64,000 bases of DNA from Clostridiaceae bacterium (GTDB lineage: Bacteria > Bacillota > Clostridia > Oscillospirales > Acutalibacteraceae): the NCBI GenBank assembly GCA_016285645.1, contig JAEERC010000030.1, forward strand, positions 1-64,000. The letters are read 5' to 3'. Shown here piece after piece: positions 7,491-16,100 of the stretch. The notes below the pieces were generated by a model. The model was not told the origin of the DNA. It worked only from the letters and a program-made list of their open reading frames with translations, and ran no database searches. The first letter of the stretch is position 1. Every line of letters starts with the position of its first letter. The position numbers were made by a program, and so were the translations under genes.

Positions 7491-9377
7491 ATGAAAAAGT
7501 TTGTATCGGTTCTTATATGCCTTGCGGTGCTCTTCGGCAGCGTCGCCGCAGGTGTCGGCTCATTGACCGCCGGAGCGTACGGCAGCTGGCAGGAGGCGTA
7601 TAAGGACTTCATTATCAATAAAGGATTTTTATCGTATATTCAGGATTATACCGGAATGAACGATGAAAGAGCATCTCAGGACAGTGTGAGTTTTGCGTTG
7701 CACGACATGGACGGAGACGGTATTCCCGAGATAATAATCCACGACGGATTATGGTATGCCGCCGCCAATGAAGGGTTCCATTTTTTTAAATATAAAAAGA
7801 ATACAATACAGGATATCGGTTCAGAACACTCCTACGGTCTTTCATATATGAAAGGAACTGAATTCAACGGCTTTCTCAGTTGGTTCGCCCATGGCGGAGG
7901 CTATTTCTGGTCTTATGTTTCGATTGGTTCAGACGGACAGGTTGAAACCGAACTGCTTGTCAGCGGAACGGATATGCCTTTGGAAGGTCAGGAACCGGAC
8001 GGAACTATAAGGATGACCGAAAAGACAGATAATGAAAAGCTTTATAAGGCGTATTGCACTGCCGCAAATGTTGACCCGGATAATCCGTTTGAATATTCGG
8101 ATGATAATGATAATATTGAAGCATTGGAATTCTGTTCTTTATCTGAAATAAACGCAATGGGCTGGTCCGCTTTCTGCAAGAAATACGGTTATACAGTGAC
8201 TGAAAAAACAGTTGTAAAAAGCGGCTGGGAAGGAGCGTATCTGGAAGTACTGCAAAAGGAAAAAACCGATTTCTATTTTCCCGATGCAAAATGCGTATTG
8301 ATCTGCGACCTGTTCGGAGACTCAAATCCGGAAATGATATATCCCTGTAGTTCGGATAAAGAATATAACTATGACCGGTGCCTGAAAATACTCTCTTATA
8401 ACGGCTCTTCGGTGCAGAGTATTTATTATGATTCAACCTGGTTTACTTATGGCGGCGGCGGTTCGGAAAATTGCTTTTTTGTACTTGATGACGGAAGATT
8501 CGGCACATTCTATTCTATGGCTGACGACTGGTCGTACTGTGAATACAAGATTCTTAAAGCAAATACGAATAATATTTCAGTTGAGGAAGAATTCAGCGAG
8601 TATTATTCATATGACTATGACAAAGGCGTTGAAAACGCGGAGTATAAAGTAAACGGGAAAAAAGTTGCAAAAAGCGAGTTCAATAATAAAAAGACCGCTT
8701 TGAAACAAGAAATTAAAACCGTATTGACGGGTGATGTTTCACGAGAGGATTTTATAAATGAGAGCCAATTGAAAAACGCACCCGGAATGACTTATGATAA
8801 AGCAATCAAGTTTTTACAGGGCAGTTCAACAACATACGAAACTTATAAATTCTCAGGTGAAGATAAAACCGTGAGCACATCTGTAACGGAAAATTCCGAC
8901 CTCACAGAAACCACCGATGAAGATACAGGCAAATCCTTATCTGCCGACAGAGAGACCGCCTCAAACAACAAACTCTATATCATAATCGCCATTGTTTCCG
9001 CGGTTGTCGTCGCGCTTGTTGCCGCTCTTACTGTTATTGCACTGAAAAGCCGCAAAAAGAACAGTCCGGAACCTGGGGCGGAGGAAAGAACGGACGGTGC
9101 ACAGCGGGCGCAGGAGAATTTATACGGAGAATATCCCGCCGAACCGGTTGATTATCAACAGCCCGCGCCGGTGAATCCTCCGGAATCAAAACTGATACAG
9201 TATTCCTGCGTTGAGGCGGGGCACGGCGGGCAGTGCGCCATGTGTAAACTTGAAACAGACAGACTGCTTTATGTCAGCGCCGCGAAGGGCGAAAACAGGC
9301 AAAGCTACAACCTGTGTGTAAACTGCGCGACCAAGATAATTCAGAAGTTCAAATCCGCCAACAACAATCAAAGTTAA
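7491..9377 (+). CDS. Exported membrane-anchored protein with cytoplasmic zinc-ribbon tail
   Basis: The 628-residue product has an N-terminal signal peptide (to about residue 29), a large extracellular part with calcium-loop-like HDMDGDGIPE (about residue 74) and repeated YxDxD patches, and a single membrane helix at about 494-518 followed by KSRKKN. After a proline-rich linker, residues of about 570-610 hold two Cys pairs, CAMC and LCVNC, resembling a treble-clef or zinc ribbon that would sit in the cytoplasm. This suggests an outside-to-inside arrangement, but I know no named family. Start and AGGAGAGG site are clear. Confidence 0.75.
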   Translation: MKKFVSVLICLAVLFGSVAAGVGSLTAGAYGSWQEAYKDFIINKGFLSYIQDYTGMNDERASQDSVSFALHDMDGDGIPEIIIHDGLWYAAANEGFHFFKYKKNTIQDIGSEHSYGLSYMKGTEFNGFLSWFAHGGGYFWSYVSIGSDGQVETELLVSGTDMPLEGQEPDGTIRMTEKTDNEKLYKAYCTAANVDPDNPFEYSDDNDNIEALEFCSLSEINAMGWSAFCKKYGYTVTEKTVVKSGWEGAYLEVLQKEKTDFYFPDAKCVLICDLFGDSNPEMIYPCSSDKEYNYDRCLKILSYNGSSVQSIYYDSTWFTYGGGGSENCFFVLDDGRFGTFYSMADDWSYCEYKILKANTNNISVEEEFSEYYSYDYDKGVENAEYKVNGKKVAKSEFNNKKTALKQEIKTVLTGDVSREDFINESQLKNAPGMTYDKAIKFLQGSSTTYETYKFSGEDKTVSTSVTENSDLTETTDEDTGKSLSADRETASNNKLYIIIAIVSAVVVALVAALTVIALKSRKKNSPEPGAEERTDGAQRAQENLYGEYPAEPVDYQQPAPVNPPESKLIQYSCVEAGHGGQCAMCKLETDRLLYVSAAKGENRQSYNLCVNCATKIIQKFKSANNNQS

Positions 9378-9385
9378 AATCCATT

Positions 9386-9420
9386 GACCTTCTTCAAAAA
9401 ACGGAGAAGGTCTTTGTTTT
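9386..9420 (+). terminator. Terminator after the zinc-ribbon anchored protein
   Basis: GACCTTCT pairs with AGAAGGTC, followed by TTTGTTTT. A second hairpin follows only 10 bases later. Confidence 0.7.
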
Positions 9421-9429
9421 ATATGTAAA

Positions 9430-9459
9430 AAAAGGATGCGCAGTTTTTGCGCATCCTTT
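9430..9459. terminator. Terminator, copy 2 of the duplicated 30-bp hairpin
   Basis: The sequence is identical over 30 bases to the hairpin at 7381-7410. A-runs and T-runs flank the stem, so it can act on both strands between the convergent genes here. Confidence 0.75.
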
Positions 9460-9483
9460 TCTTGTATTATACTGTTTTCATTA

Positions 9484-10632
9484 TCAGTGTATTATGACGT
9501 TGTATAGAGCGTGCAGGCCGTTGAATATTACTTCAAACGGCAGGCGGAGTACCGCGAGAACGGATACAAGCGCTCCGCCGGGACCGTCGTCAATCACAAC
9601 GGGTATCAGACGCTGTGACTCGGTCAGGTTGCGCCAGATGAAATATACGTCGCTGCCATCACGGCAGAATGTGTCGTCCCTGAGCTGCTCACGGTCGCCT
9701 ACCTGTAAAAAGCCGCAGTCTTTCATTCCGTTCGCGAACGCGATTGCCATCTGCTCGTCCTTGAGCGTTATGCGTGTTACCATCTGCAGTTCCGCGGCGG
9801 GCTTGCTCTTGTTGAGTTTGCCGACCTTGTAGCCGTCGCACCACCAGTATTTGCCGTAATCGCGGGTGAATTCGCGCTGAACCGTGCCGTCGGTCATATT
9901 GTGGTAGAGAGTCATTTCCATATCCAGCCAGTCATCCCTGCCGGCGCACTGGTAAGCCGAAGCGGGCGTGTCGCCGAATCCCACGGCGTATTTTGTGTAA
10001 ACGCCGATTTCGCCGCCGAGCTGGAACAGACCGTACTGACCCTTCCAGAATTCAATGAGCCAGTCCTTGTTGCCGTAGGTGAAAACCACCCGCGCGAAGT
10101 CGTACTGATATCCGATTATCTGAGAGGCGTTGTCATAGAGACGGATAAAGCCGAACGGCATCTGCCACGTGCGGTCGTTGTTTGAATAATAATAATCGCC
10201 GAGATTGCTGTATTTGTAATTCATCGACAGAAAAATGTGCGGTATGGTGCGCCTTGAGGAAACATTGACCGTGCAGGTGGCGGAAACGGGAGTGTCCCCG
10301 TTCATAGCGGTGGCTTTTATCTCCGTGCGGCCGGAACTCTTGCCGCTGACAATGCCGTTGCTGTCCACTGTCGCAATACTGTTGTTGGCGGAACTCCAAA
10401 CAATTCTGCCGGGCGCCGGGTCAAAATTCTTCGGCTCCGCTTTTAACTGTATTCTCGCGCCGACCGTAACGGGAATTACGCTGTCGGATAAAACGAGCTG
10501 AGGCGCGGACGCGTCCTGCGTTGCGGCGCCGACCTGCCCGTCCGCCGTGTTGTTGCCCGCCGCGCTTACGGCTGATGAAAAAATGAGTACTGCGCAAAGT
10601 AAAAAGGCGGCTGAGCGTCTTAAAACTTTCAT
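9484..10632 (-). CDS. Secreted BIG2-DUF4474 protein
   Basis: The 382-residue product has a signal peptide (residues 1-24). A BIG2 Ig-like domain follows at about 47-128 (VTVGARIQLKAEP, VWSSANNSIATVDSNGIVSG, GRTEIKATA). Then comes a DUF4474 domain at about 140-355, recognised from WQMPFGFIRLYDNAS, FTYGNKDWLIEFWKGQYG, GGEIGVYTK and LDMEMTLYHN. The C-terminal 28 residues are hydrophobic and end ALYNVIIH. DUF4474 has no known activity; such proteins are exported and probably bind the cell surface. The ATG has a GGGAGG site. Confidence 0.85.
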   Translation of the reverse strand: MKVLRRSAAFLLCAVLIFSSAVSAAGNNTADGQVGAATQDASAPQLVLSDSVIPVTVGARIQLKAEPKNFDPAPGRIVWSSANNSIATVDSNGIVSGKSSGRTEIKATAMNGDTPVSATCTVNVSSRRTIPHIFLSMNYKYSNLGDYYYSNNDRTWQMPFGFIRLYDNASQIIGYQYDFARVVFTYGNKDWLIEFWKGQYGLFQLGGEIGVYTKYAVGFGDTPASAYQCAGRDDWLDMEMTLYHNMTDGTVQREFTRDYGKYWWCDGYKVGKLNKSKPAAELQMVTRITLKDEQMAIAFANGMKDCGFLQVGDREQLRDDTFCRDGSDVYFIWRNLTESQRLIPVVIDDGPGGALVSVLAVLRLPFEVIFNGLHALYNVIIH

Positions 10633-10821
10633 TGTTTTTCCTCCCGGTAGTTTAATCCTGACTTTATGCCGGTAATATCCGCGGATTATCCGCTGCTAAA
10701 ATATTATTATAGTATATTTTCGGTAAAAAATCAAATAAAATATGACAGACCGCACAATGTTCGTATAAAGAAAAAACGCGGGGAAGTGCAATGTCTTATG
10801 AGTCGTGTACAACTGCAATTG

Positions 10822-10997
10822 TTGAAAGTGAAATCGTTCGCTTTGCTCACGGTGAAATCTTCGGCTTCGCCTCAGATGAAATCGAATGCTGACGCATTCG
10901 GTGAAATTAAATCCACCCACGCCCGCAGGCATTTCACTGCCCGAAGGGCAATTTCACATTGCGAAGCAATATTTCACCCACCCGAAGGGTGGATTTA
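10822..10997. repeat. Branched inverted repeat built on GTGAAAT / ATTTCAC units
   Basis: Four GTGAAAT-like units (10828, 10852, 10876 as ATGAAAT, 10901) are followed by three ATTTCAC units (10931, 10951, 10971). Small hairpins lie between units: GAATGC/GCATTC, TGCCC/GGGCA, ATTGC/GCAAT and CCACCC/GGGTGG, the last three all with loop GAA. In addition TAAATCCACCC (10908) pairs with GGGTGGATTTA (10987). The whole can fold into a multi-branched structure. Frames through it look random and I call no gene. It occupies much of the 597-base stretch without a protein gene between 10632 and the tRNA. Confidence 0.75.
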
Positions 10998-11000
10998 GTT

Positions 11001-11031
11001 AAAAAAGGACTTGCCTTTGCAAGTCCTTTTT
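11001..11031. terminator. Hairpin with A-run and T-run
   Basis: GGACTTGC pairs with GCAAGTCC, with six A before and a run of T after, so it can act on either strand. No gene on the plus strand leads into it; on the minus strand it would follow the tRNA fragment. Confidence 0.65.
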
Positions 11032-11033
11032 CA

Positions 11034-11058
11034 TGGCCCGCCTGACAGGATTCGAACC
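11034..11058 (-). pseudogene. tRNA-Arg 3'-end fragment (T-arm and acceptor with CCA)
   Basis: These 25 bases are identical to 11230-11254, the 3' end of the intact tRNA-Arg: CCA, discriminator, acceptor 3' strand and most of the T-arm. The rest of a tRNA is missing; GC-rich palindromic sequence is joined to it instead. It may be a relic of an earlier insertion or the tail of a repeat that travels with tRNA ends. Confidence 0.8.
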
Positions 11059-11189
11059 GTGTCGTCACGGGCTGCGTATCGTTCGCGCCTGCGGCTCTCA
11101 CTCGCTCCGCCGTTCCTCCTTCCCCCGCCAAGTTTTTTAACTTGTCGGGGACCCCGTTAAACGAGAGCGCAGGTTTCTCATCCTTGAAA
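11059..11189. repeat. GC-rich palindromic sequence joined to the tRNA tail
   Basis: The stretch contains a 12-pair stem with one mismatch (11123-11150, CCCCG..AAGTT against AACTT..CGGGG) and the words CGAGAGCGCAGGTTTC, which echo the tRNA's variable arm and T-stem but on the other strand. An open frame on the minus strand crosses it, but it shows no protein features, so I read it as non-coding repeat. Confidence 0.5.
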
Positions 11190-11219
11190 CAAAAAAGAAA
11201 AGGCGTGCACTAAGCACGC
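11190..11219 (-). terminator. Terminator downstream of tRNA-Arg
   Basis: On the minus strand GCGTGC pairs with GCACGC and is followed by CTTTTCTTTTTT, eleven bases past the tRNA 3' end. Confidence 0.8.
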
Positions 11220-11229
11220 TCTTTCCTTT

Positions 11230-11306
11230 TGGCCCGCCTGACAGGATTCGAACCTGCGCTCTCCGGAATCGGAATCCGCTGCGTTATCCAGCTACGCCAC
11301 AGGCGG
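11230..11306 (-). tRNA. tRNA-Arg (anticodon CCG), chimeric across the integration site
   Basis: The 77-nt gene folds fully: acceptor CCGCCTG/CAGGCGG, D-stem GCGT/ACGC, anticodon loop TTCCGAT, T-arm GCAGG-TTCGAAT-CCTGT, discriminator G and encoded CCA. The anticodon stem has a G27-G43 mismatch. From the anticodon region to the 5' end the sequence is shared with the attR copy 17 kb away, differing at one base (D-stem position 13, T here, C there). So the 5' half of the working gene came in with the mobile element and the 3' half is the original chromosomal part. No terminator separates it from the integrase gene upstream. Confidence 0.9.
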
Positions 11307-11307
11307 A
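11264..11307. other. attL (left att repeat, inside tRNA-Arg)
   Basis: The 44 bases match 28524-28567 except for one position (A at 11293, G at 28553). They cover the tRNA from the anticodon stem to its 5' end plus one base. The crossover must lie within this block. Confidence 0.85.
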
Positions 11308-11360
11308 AGTTATTGATATATAAGGGAGAAACCGAATATTTATAAAAATTAAAAAAGAGT

Positions 11361-11381
11361 CTGGACCAAAATTTGAACCAA
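11361..11381 (+). other. Left pair of probable integrase arm-binding sites
   Basis: CTGGACCAA (11361) and TTGAACCAA (11373) are spaced 12 bases start to start. The same 9-mer and spacing recur at the right end of the element. They lie between attL and the integrase stop codon. Confidence 0.6.
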
Positions 11382-11390
11382 AATTGACAA

Positions 11391-12755
11391 CTAAACCTCA
11401 AATTCCTCATCTACTGTTTTAATTCTGTCGGTCATTATATCAACATATGTCCGGGCTGTCAAGGCAGGGTCTTTGTGCCTGAGTTTCTTTGACACCAACT
11501 GCATATCGTGGTATTGTTCGTATAGAAAACTGGCGTAAGTGTGTCTTGTGGTATGAAGCCCGAAGGTTTCTTTTGCATATTTCTTCTTCTGCTTATTCTT
11601 CTTATCCCTCTCTTCTTTCATTCCTGAACGTTCTTCAATTCCTGCCGCTCTCAGAATTCTGTGCCAGCGTCCCCTGAGCACGGAAATTGTAATGGGCTGT
11701 CCGTCTTCCGTGTGAACAACATAGCCCTCATACCCCTTAGCTTCTGTCGCTTTCATTTCGGCAAGAATGTTGTTTGCTTTGACAGAGAGCGATAGAGTTG
11801 AGCTTGACTCTTTTGTCTTAGGTGTTCTGTCCTCAGCAGTGCGTGCTTTAATATTGCCTTGACTATCTCTCGCATTAGCAACCGTTCTATTGCTTTCAAT
11901 AGTCAGCTCTCGTTTCGCCTCATTCCAGTCAGAGTATTTCAAGCCACAGAGCTCGGATGCTCTTAGGCCTGTTTGAAGCAGGAAGTCAAAAGCTATCGCC
12001 TGATAGTGCTCGGTATGCTTCATATCATACTCGTTTCGGAATTTGTTTCCGTCATCGTCTTTAAGTTCACGAGTCTTGCATTTTGGAGTATATCCGTTAT
12101 ATATAACATCCTGTATTGCTTTAACTTGTTCTTTGGAAAGATACTTGTGCTCCTTGACCGGTTTAACATTATTTTTGTTCGGCTTACTGACGCCAATCAT
12201 CGGATTGTTTCCGATGATTGGCGCCTTATACTTAAAATAGGAATTGAGGTGTGAGTAAATTTTTTTGATAACACTGAAACTGCAACCTTTATCTTTTGCT
12301 ATGTTGATACAGTCCTGACAGTCATCAACTGTTATTTTGAAAACCATTTTGTTCCCGAGAACGGGTATGATATGTGCGTTGATGACTTGCTCCATTCTGT
12401 CATAAGATGTCGGCTTTAACTCTCTAAGTTTATAGCGGACCATCCATTCGTGTATATCGTCTTTTAACAAAGCGTTTTCGGGTTTTGCCGCATCCACCCG
12501 TTCCAAATAGGTATTAACGGCGCTGATAAGTTCACCGATGCAATAATTATGCTTTTCAGGGTCATATGGGACGTGAATTGCTTTATATTTCGGAGTTCCG
12601 TCTTTATATCTATCCTTTGTAGGAACTTTGACTCTGACACGCATATTGTCAACATCATAGAACAAGTTGAGCACCTTTGACTTGCCGTTTATGACAACGG
12701 TTATATCCTTGCGCTTTTCCTGTAGCTCCTTATTTGTGCTTTTCTTCGTAGGCAT
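11391..12755 (-). CDS. int: Tyrosine recombinase (element integrase)
   Basis: The 454-residue product shows the catalytic pattern of phage-type tyrosine integrases: Arg in LQTGLRASELCGL (about residue 260), HTTRHTYASFL (about 401), the box LVSKKLRHKDPALTARTYVD with HK and the nucleophile Tyr (about 436). The N-terminal third includes a SAM-like core-binding domain (LRELKPTSYDRMEQVINAHI). It would excise and integrate the element at tRNA-Arg. The ATG chosen lies 7 bases after AGGAG; a TTG just before it is too close. The gene overlaps the end of the excisionase-like gene. Bases 12191-12223 inside it form a 13-bp perfect inverted repeat. Confidence 0.95.
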   Translation of the reverse strand: MPTKKSTNKELQEKRKDITVVINGKSKVLNLFYDVDNMRVRVKVPTKDRYKDGTPKYKAIHVPYDPEKHNYCIGELISAVNTYLERVDAAKPENALLKDDIHEWMVRYKLRELKPTSYDRMEQVINAHIIPVLGNKMVFKITVDDCQDCINIAKDKGCSFSVIKKIYSHLNSYFKYKAPIIGNNPMIGVSKPNKNNVKPVKEHKYLSKEQVKAIQDVIYNGYTPKCKTRELKDDDGNKFRNEYDMKHTEHYQAIAFDFLLQTGLRASELCGLKYSDWNEAKRELTIESNRTVANARDSQGNIKARTAEDRTPKTKESSSTLSLSVKANNILAEMKATEAKGYEGYVVHTEDGQPITISVLRGRWHRILRAAGIEERSGMKEERDKKNKQKKKYAKETFGLHTTRHTYASFLYEQYHDMQLVSKKLRHKDPALTARTYVDIMTDRIKTVDEEFEV

Positions 12756-13065
12756 CAAGTATCTCCTCTAATTCATCTTGGGGAACCAACTGCAATAAGA
12801 ACGAATATTCTTCGTTGGGAATAAACTTCGGACCGCTTTCTGCTGAATGAGCCATTCCATAAGCCGTGCTTCCCCTTTGCATGGCTCTTCCCATATATGC
12901 TTCAAAGTTTTCTCTTTTGCATAACCATTTTCCTTTTTCAGGGTCATTAACATCTGACTTAAAAGCTTTTATGCTTTGTCGAGTCATAATTCCCCTTGCT
13001 GTTTTTATGCTGAGTCCGGTTTCATCAGCAATATCTTTAACAGTCATATAAAGTTTATCAGCCAT
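12730..13065 (-). CDS. xis: Excisionase-like DNA-binding protein
   Basis: The 111-residue protein begins with a MerR/excisionase-type helix-turn-helix (MTVKDIADETGLSIKTARGIM), followed by WLCKRENFEAYMG, a wing and helix typical of HTH_17 proteins. The acidic C-terminus (LVPQDELEEILDAYEEKHK) is unlike small Xis proteins and could be an interaction tail. It is the first gene of the int transcript and overlaps int by 26 bases. Recombination directionality control is the likely role, inferred from position and fold. Confidence 0.75.
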   Translation of the reverse strand: MADKLYMTVKDIADETGLSIKTARGIMTRQSIKAFKSDVNDPEKGKWLCKRENFEAYMGRAMQRGSTAYGMAHSAESGPKFIPNEEYSFLLQLVPQDELEEILDAYEEKHK

Positions 13066-13133
13066 ATTATCAACTCCATTTTATTTAATATATAATAACA
13101 TAAAAATAGTGCGGATGCAAACTGAATATATAA

Positions 13134-13178
13134 AAAGCCCGATGAATCGTAATCTTTGATTACAGATCATCGGGCTTT
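13134..13178. terminator. Bidirectional terminator between hsdR and xis
   Basis: A long stem, AAAGCCCGATGA..TAATC against GATTA..TCATCGGGCTTT with a small interruption, is flanked by A-rich and T-rich runs. It ends the hsd operon, whose last stop codon is a few bases away. Confidence 0.8.
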
Positions 13179-13180
13179 CT

Positions 13181-16100
13181 TTATTTATTAAACTCCTTAT
13201 ACAGCATTTCTGCAAGGACGGTCATCATCGCACGATACTTCGCCTCTTCTTCAAACATTGAGGTAAATGCTTCGGTCTGCTCAACATAGCTTTCCTGAGC
13301 TACTTCATCAAACGCCTTGCGGAAGATACCGTCTTTGAAAAGCTGAAGGTCCATTGTCTTGGCGTTCTTCGCAAGCTTCTTGTCACCGAAGAGCTTGTCG
13401 TGAAGAGCGTTGAGGATGACTCTGTCCGCCTCGGTAAACTCGCCTTTGTAAAGCTCGTTTATCTTTTCAATTATTTCCTCGAGCGGGTCCTTCTGCTCGG
13501 GTCCTGCTTTCCCCTTACCTTCTGCCGGCTTCCACTGTCCGCCGACGGGGTCGAGCTGGATATCGCCCTTGAATGTCTTTTCCAACTTGTAGTATTCAAG
13601 CTTCAGAGCTCCGTCAAGGTCGAGCTTCTGCTTTTCATCCTCGGGAAGAAGCTTGATAAGATATGACAGGAATACATACTCCTTCTGCATTTCGGCGTCA
13701 AACATACGGCTGACCTGTGAGATGTAACCATACCACTTGATGAACGAGCGGACCTGACGGCGGAAGTTGTATCTGTCGTCAGTTGCCCTGTCGTTGTATC
13801 TGTCAGCAACGGGCTTGAGCGCAGATGTCATCTTGCCGAACATCTTGGCGTCCTGCTTTTCTGTCGAGTAGTAAATGGCGGTAAAGGCGGCGATGTCGTT
13901 GTCGGAGTATAGGTTATACTCTCTCAGCTCTTTTCTGAGCGTGTAGAGCTTGGCAACATTGACTTCCTGAGAAAGAGAGGTCTCCTGATAGAAGGGCTGA
14001 AATGCTTCTTTGATGTCGTCAGCCGTATTCACGAAATCAAGAACGAAAGTGCTTGATTTCTCCGGGTGAATACGGTTGAGGCGTGAGAGAGTCTGCACGC
14101 ATTTCACGCCCCTGAGCCTTTTGTCAACGACCATACTGTGCAACAGCGGCTCGTCAAAGCCCGTCTGATATTTTTCGGCAACAATGAGCACATTGAAGTT
14201 TTCGTGGAATTCCGCCTTCGTCTGCTCTTCCTTGATATGTGTTCCGTCTTTGCGGATGTTCAAGCCGCTTTCAGTGTATTCCTCTCCGCCGTCGTTTACA
14301 CTGCCGGAGAAAGCAACCATAACGCCGACATTTGCGTATTCGCTGTTGCCCTCAGCAACCTTCTCTTCTATGTAGCGCCTTATCTCTTTGATATATCTGA
14401 CTGCGGCGAGTCGTGACGATGTAACAACCATCATCTTACCCTTACCGCCGACGGAGTTCTTTGTTGTGTCGAGGAAAGTCTCGACTATTATCGCCGACTT
14501 CTGCGCTATGTTGTAGGGGTGCAATTCCTCATACTTCTTGATGAGCTTTGCAGCCCTTGATGAAGGCACATCGGGGTTGTCGGGAATGGTCTTTGCTATC
14601 TGAAAGCTGGTCTTGTAGGTCATATAGTTCTGAAGGACATCCATTATGAAGCCTTCCTCTATCGCCTGACGCATTGAATAAATGTGGAACGGGTGATATG
14701 TGCCGTCGGTGTATTCCGTGCCGAACATCTCAAGAGTCTGACCCTTCGGCGTTGCAGTAAAGGCAAAGAAGCTGAGGTTCTTGTGCTTGCCGTGAACCAA
14801 CATCTCGGCGATGAGGGGGTCGTGTTTGTCAACCTCTTCCTCTGCGAGTCCTTCGGCTTCGGCATACTCCTTGAGGGCTTCCTCTGTGTCGGCAAGAGCT
14901 GTCTTGAGCTTTGTCGCCGCCGAGCCCGTCTGTGACGAATGCGCTTCATCGACGATAATGGCGAAATTCCTGCCGGCGGTGTTGTCAACCTCTTCATAAA
15001 TTACAGGGAACTTCTGAAGGGTTGTTACAATAATTCTGTCGCCGTTGTTAATGGCGTCTCTCAGGTCTTTTGAGGTCTTGCCCTCGCCTATCGTCTGAAC
15101 AGTGCCGAGCGTATGGTCGAATGAAGAAACGGTGTCCTGAAGCTGGCGGTCAAGCACGGTTCTGTCCGTGACTATAATCACGGACGAGAACATGGGCTTG
15201 TTGTCGGTGTCAAACAGCGAGGCAAGACGGTAGGCGGTCCAAGCTATGGAGTTGGACTTGCCCGAGCCTGCCGAATGTTGAATGAGGTAATTCTTGCCGG
15301 CGCCGCTCTCTCTGACATCGGCGATGAGCTTGCGAACAACATCAAGTTGATGGTAGCGAGGAAATATAATTTTGTTCTCGCCTTTTGGCTTATGAATGAA
15401 TTTTTGTATTATATCAAATGCGCTGTCTTTCTGAAGCACGCTCTCCCATACATAGGCGGTCGGGTAGCCGTCGGGGTTCGCCGGGTTGCCCTTGCCGCCG
15501 TCATTACCGGCGCCGTTGCTTCCTTGGTTAAAAGGCAGGAAGTATGTCTTGCCCTTGTCAAGCTTCGTCGCCATACAGGCGTCAGTGTGGTCTATGCAGA
15601 AATAGGCGAGAACTCGCTTGTTGAATTGGAAGCATTTTTCACGGGGGTCACGGTCATACATCCACTGACGCTTTGCGTTGTCAATGGTCTGCCCTGTGTA
15701 TTGGTTCTTGAGCTCTATGGCAAAAACGGGAATGCCGTTTATAACAAGCACCATATCGACGGAGTTGCCGTTATCCTTTGAATAACGCCACTGCCTGACG
15801 CAGTTGCAGATGTTAGCCTCATAAAGAGGCCAAGCCGTGGTGCTGAGTTTGTTCTCCGGTCTGAAATAGCAGACTCTGAACTTGAAACTAAGATATGTGA
15901 AACCGTCACGCAGGACTTTGATAAGACCTTCCTCGTCAACGGCGTTATTGAAGGCGTTGACAAATTTGCGCACGGGGTCCGAGCTCTGCTGCTTCTCAAA
16001 CCTCGCCCACTCTTTGGGCTGGGTTCTTTGAACAAAGGCAATGAGGGTGTCGGTGTATAAGCCCGTGTTAGGGTCATACACATCGGTCGTCTTAGTCCAG

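Noticed and set aside
10666..11131. Open frames on both strands through the GTGAAAT and tRNA-tail region
   Set aside because: They cross hairpins, a terminator and a tRNA fragment, and read as arginine/histidine-rich random sequence.
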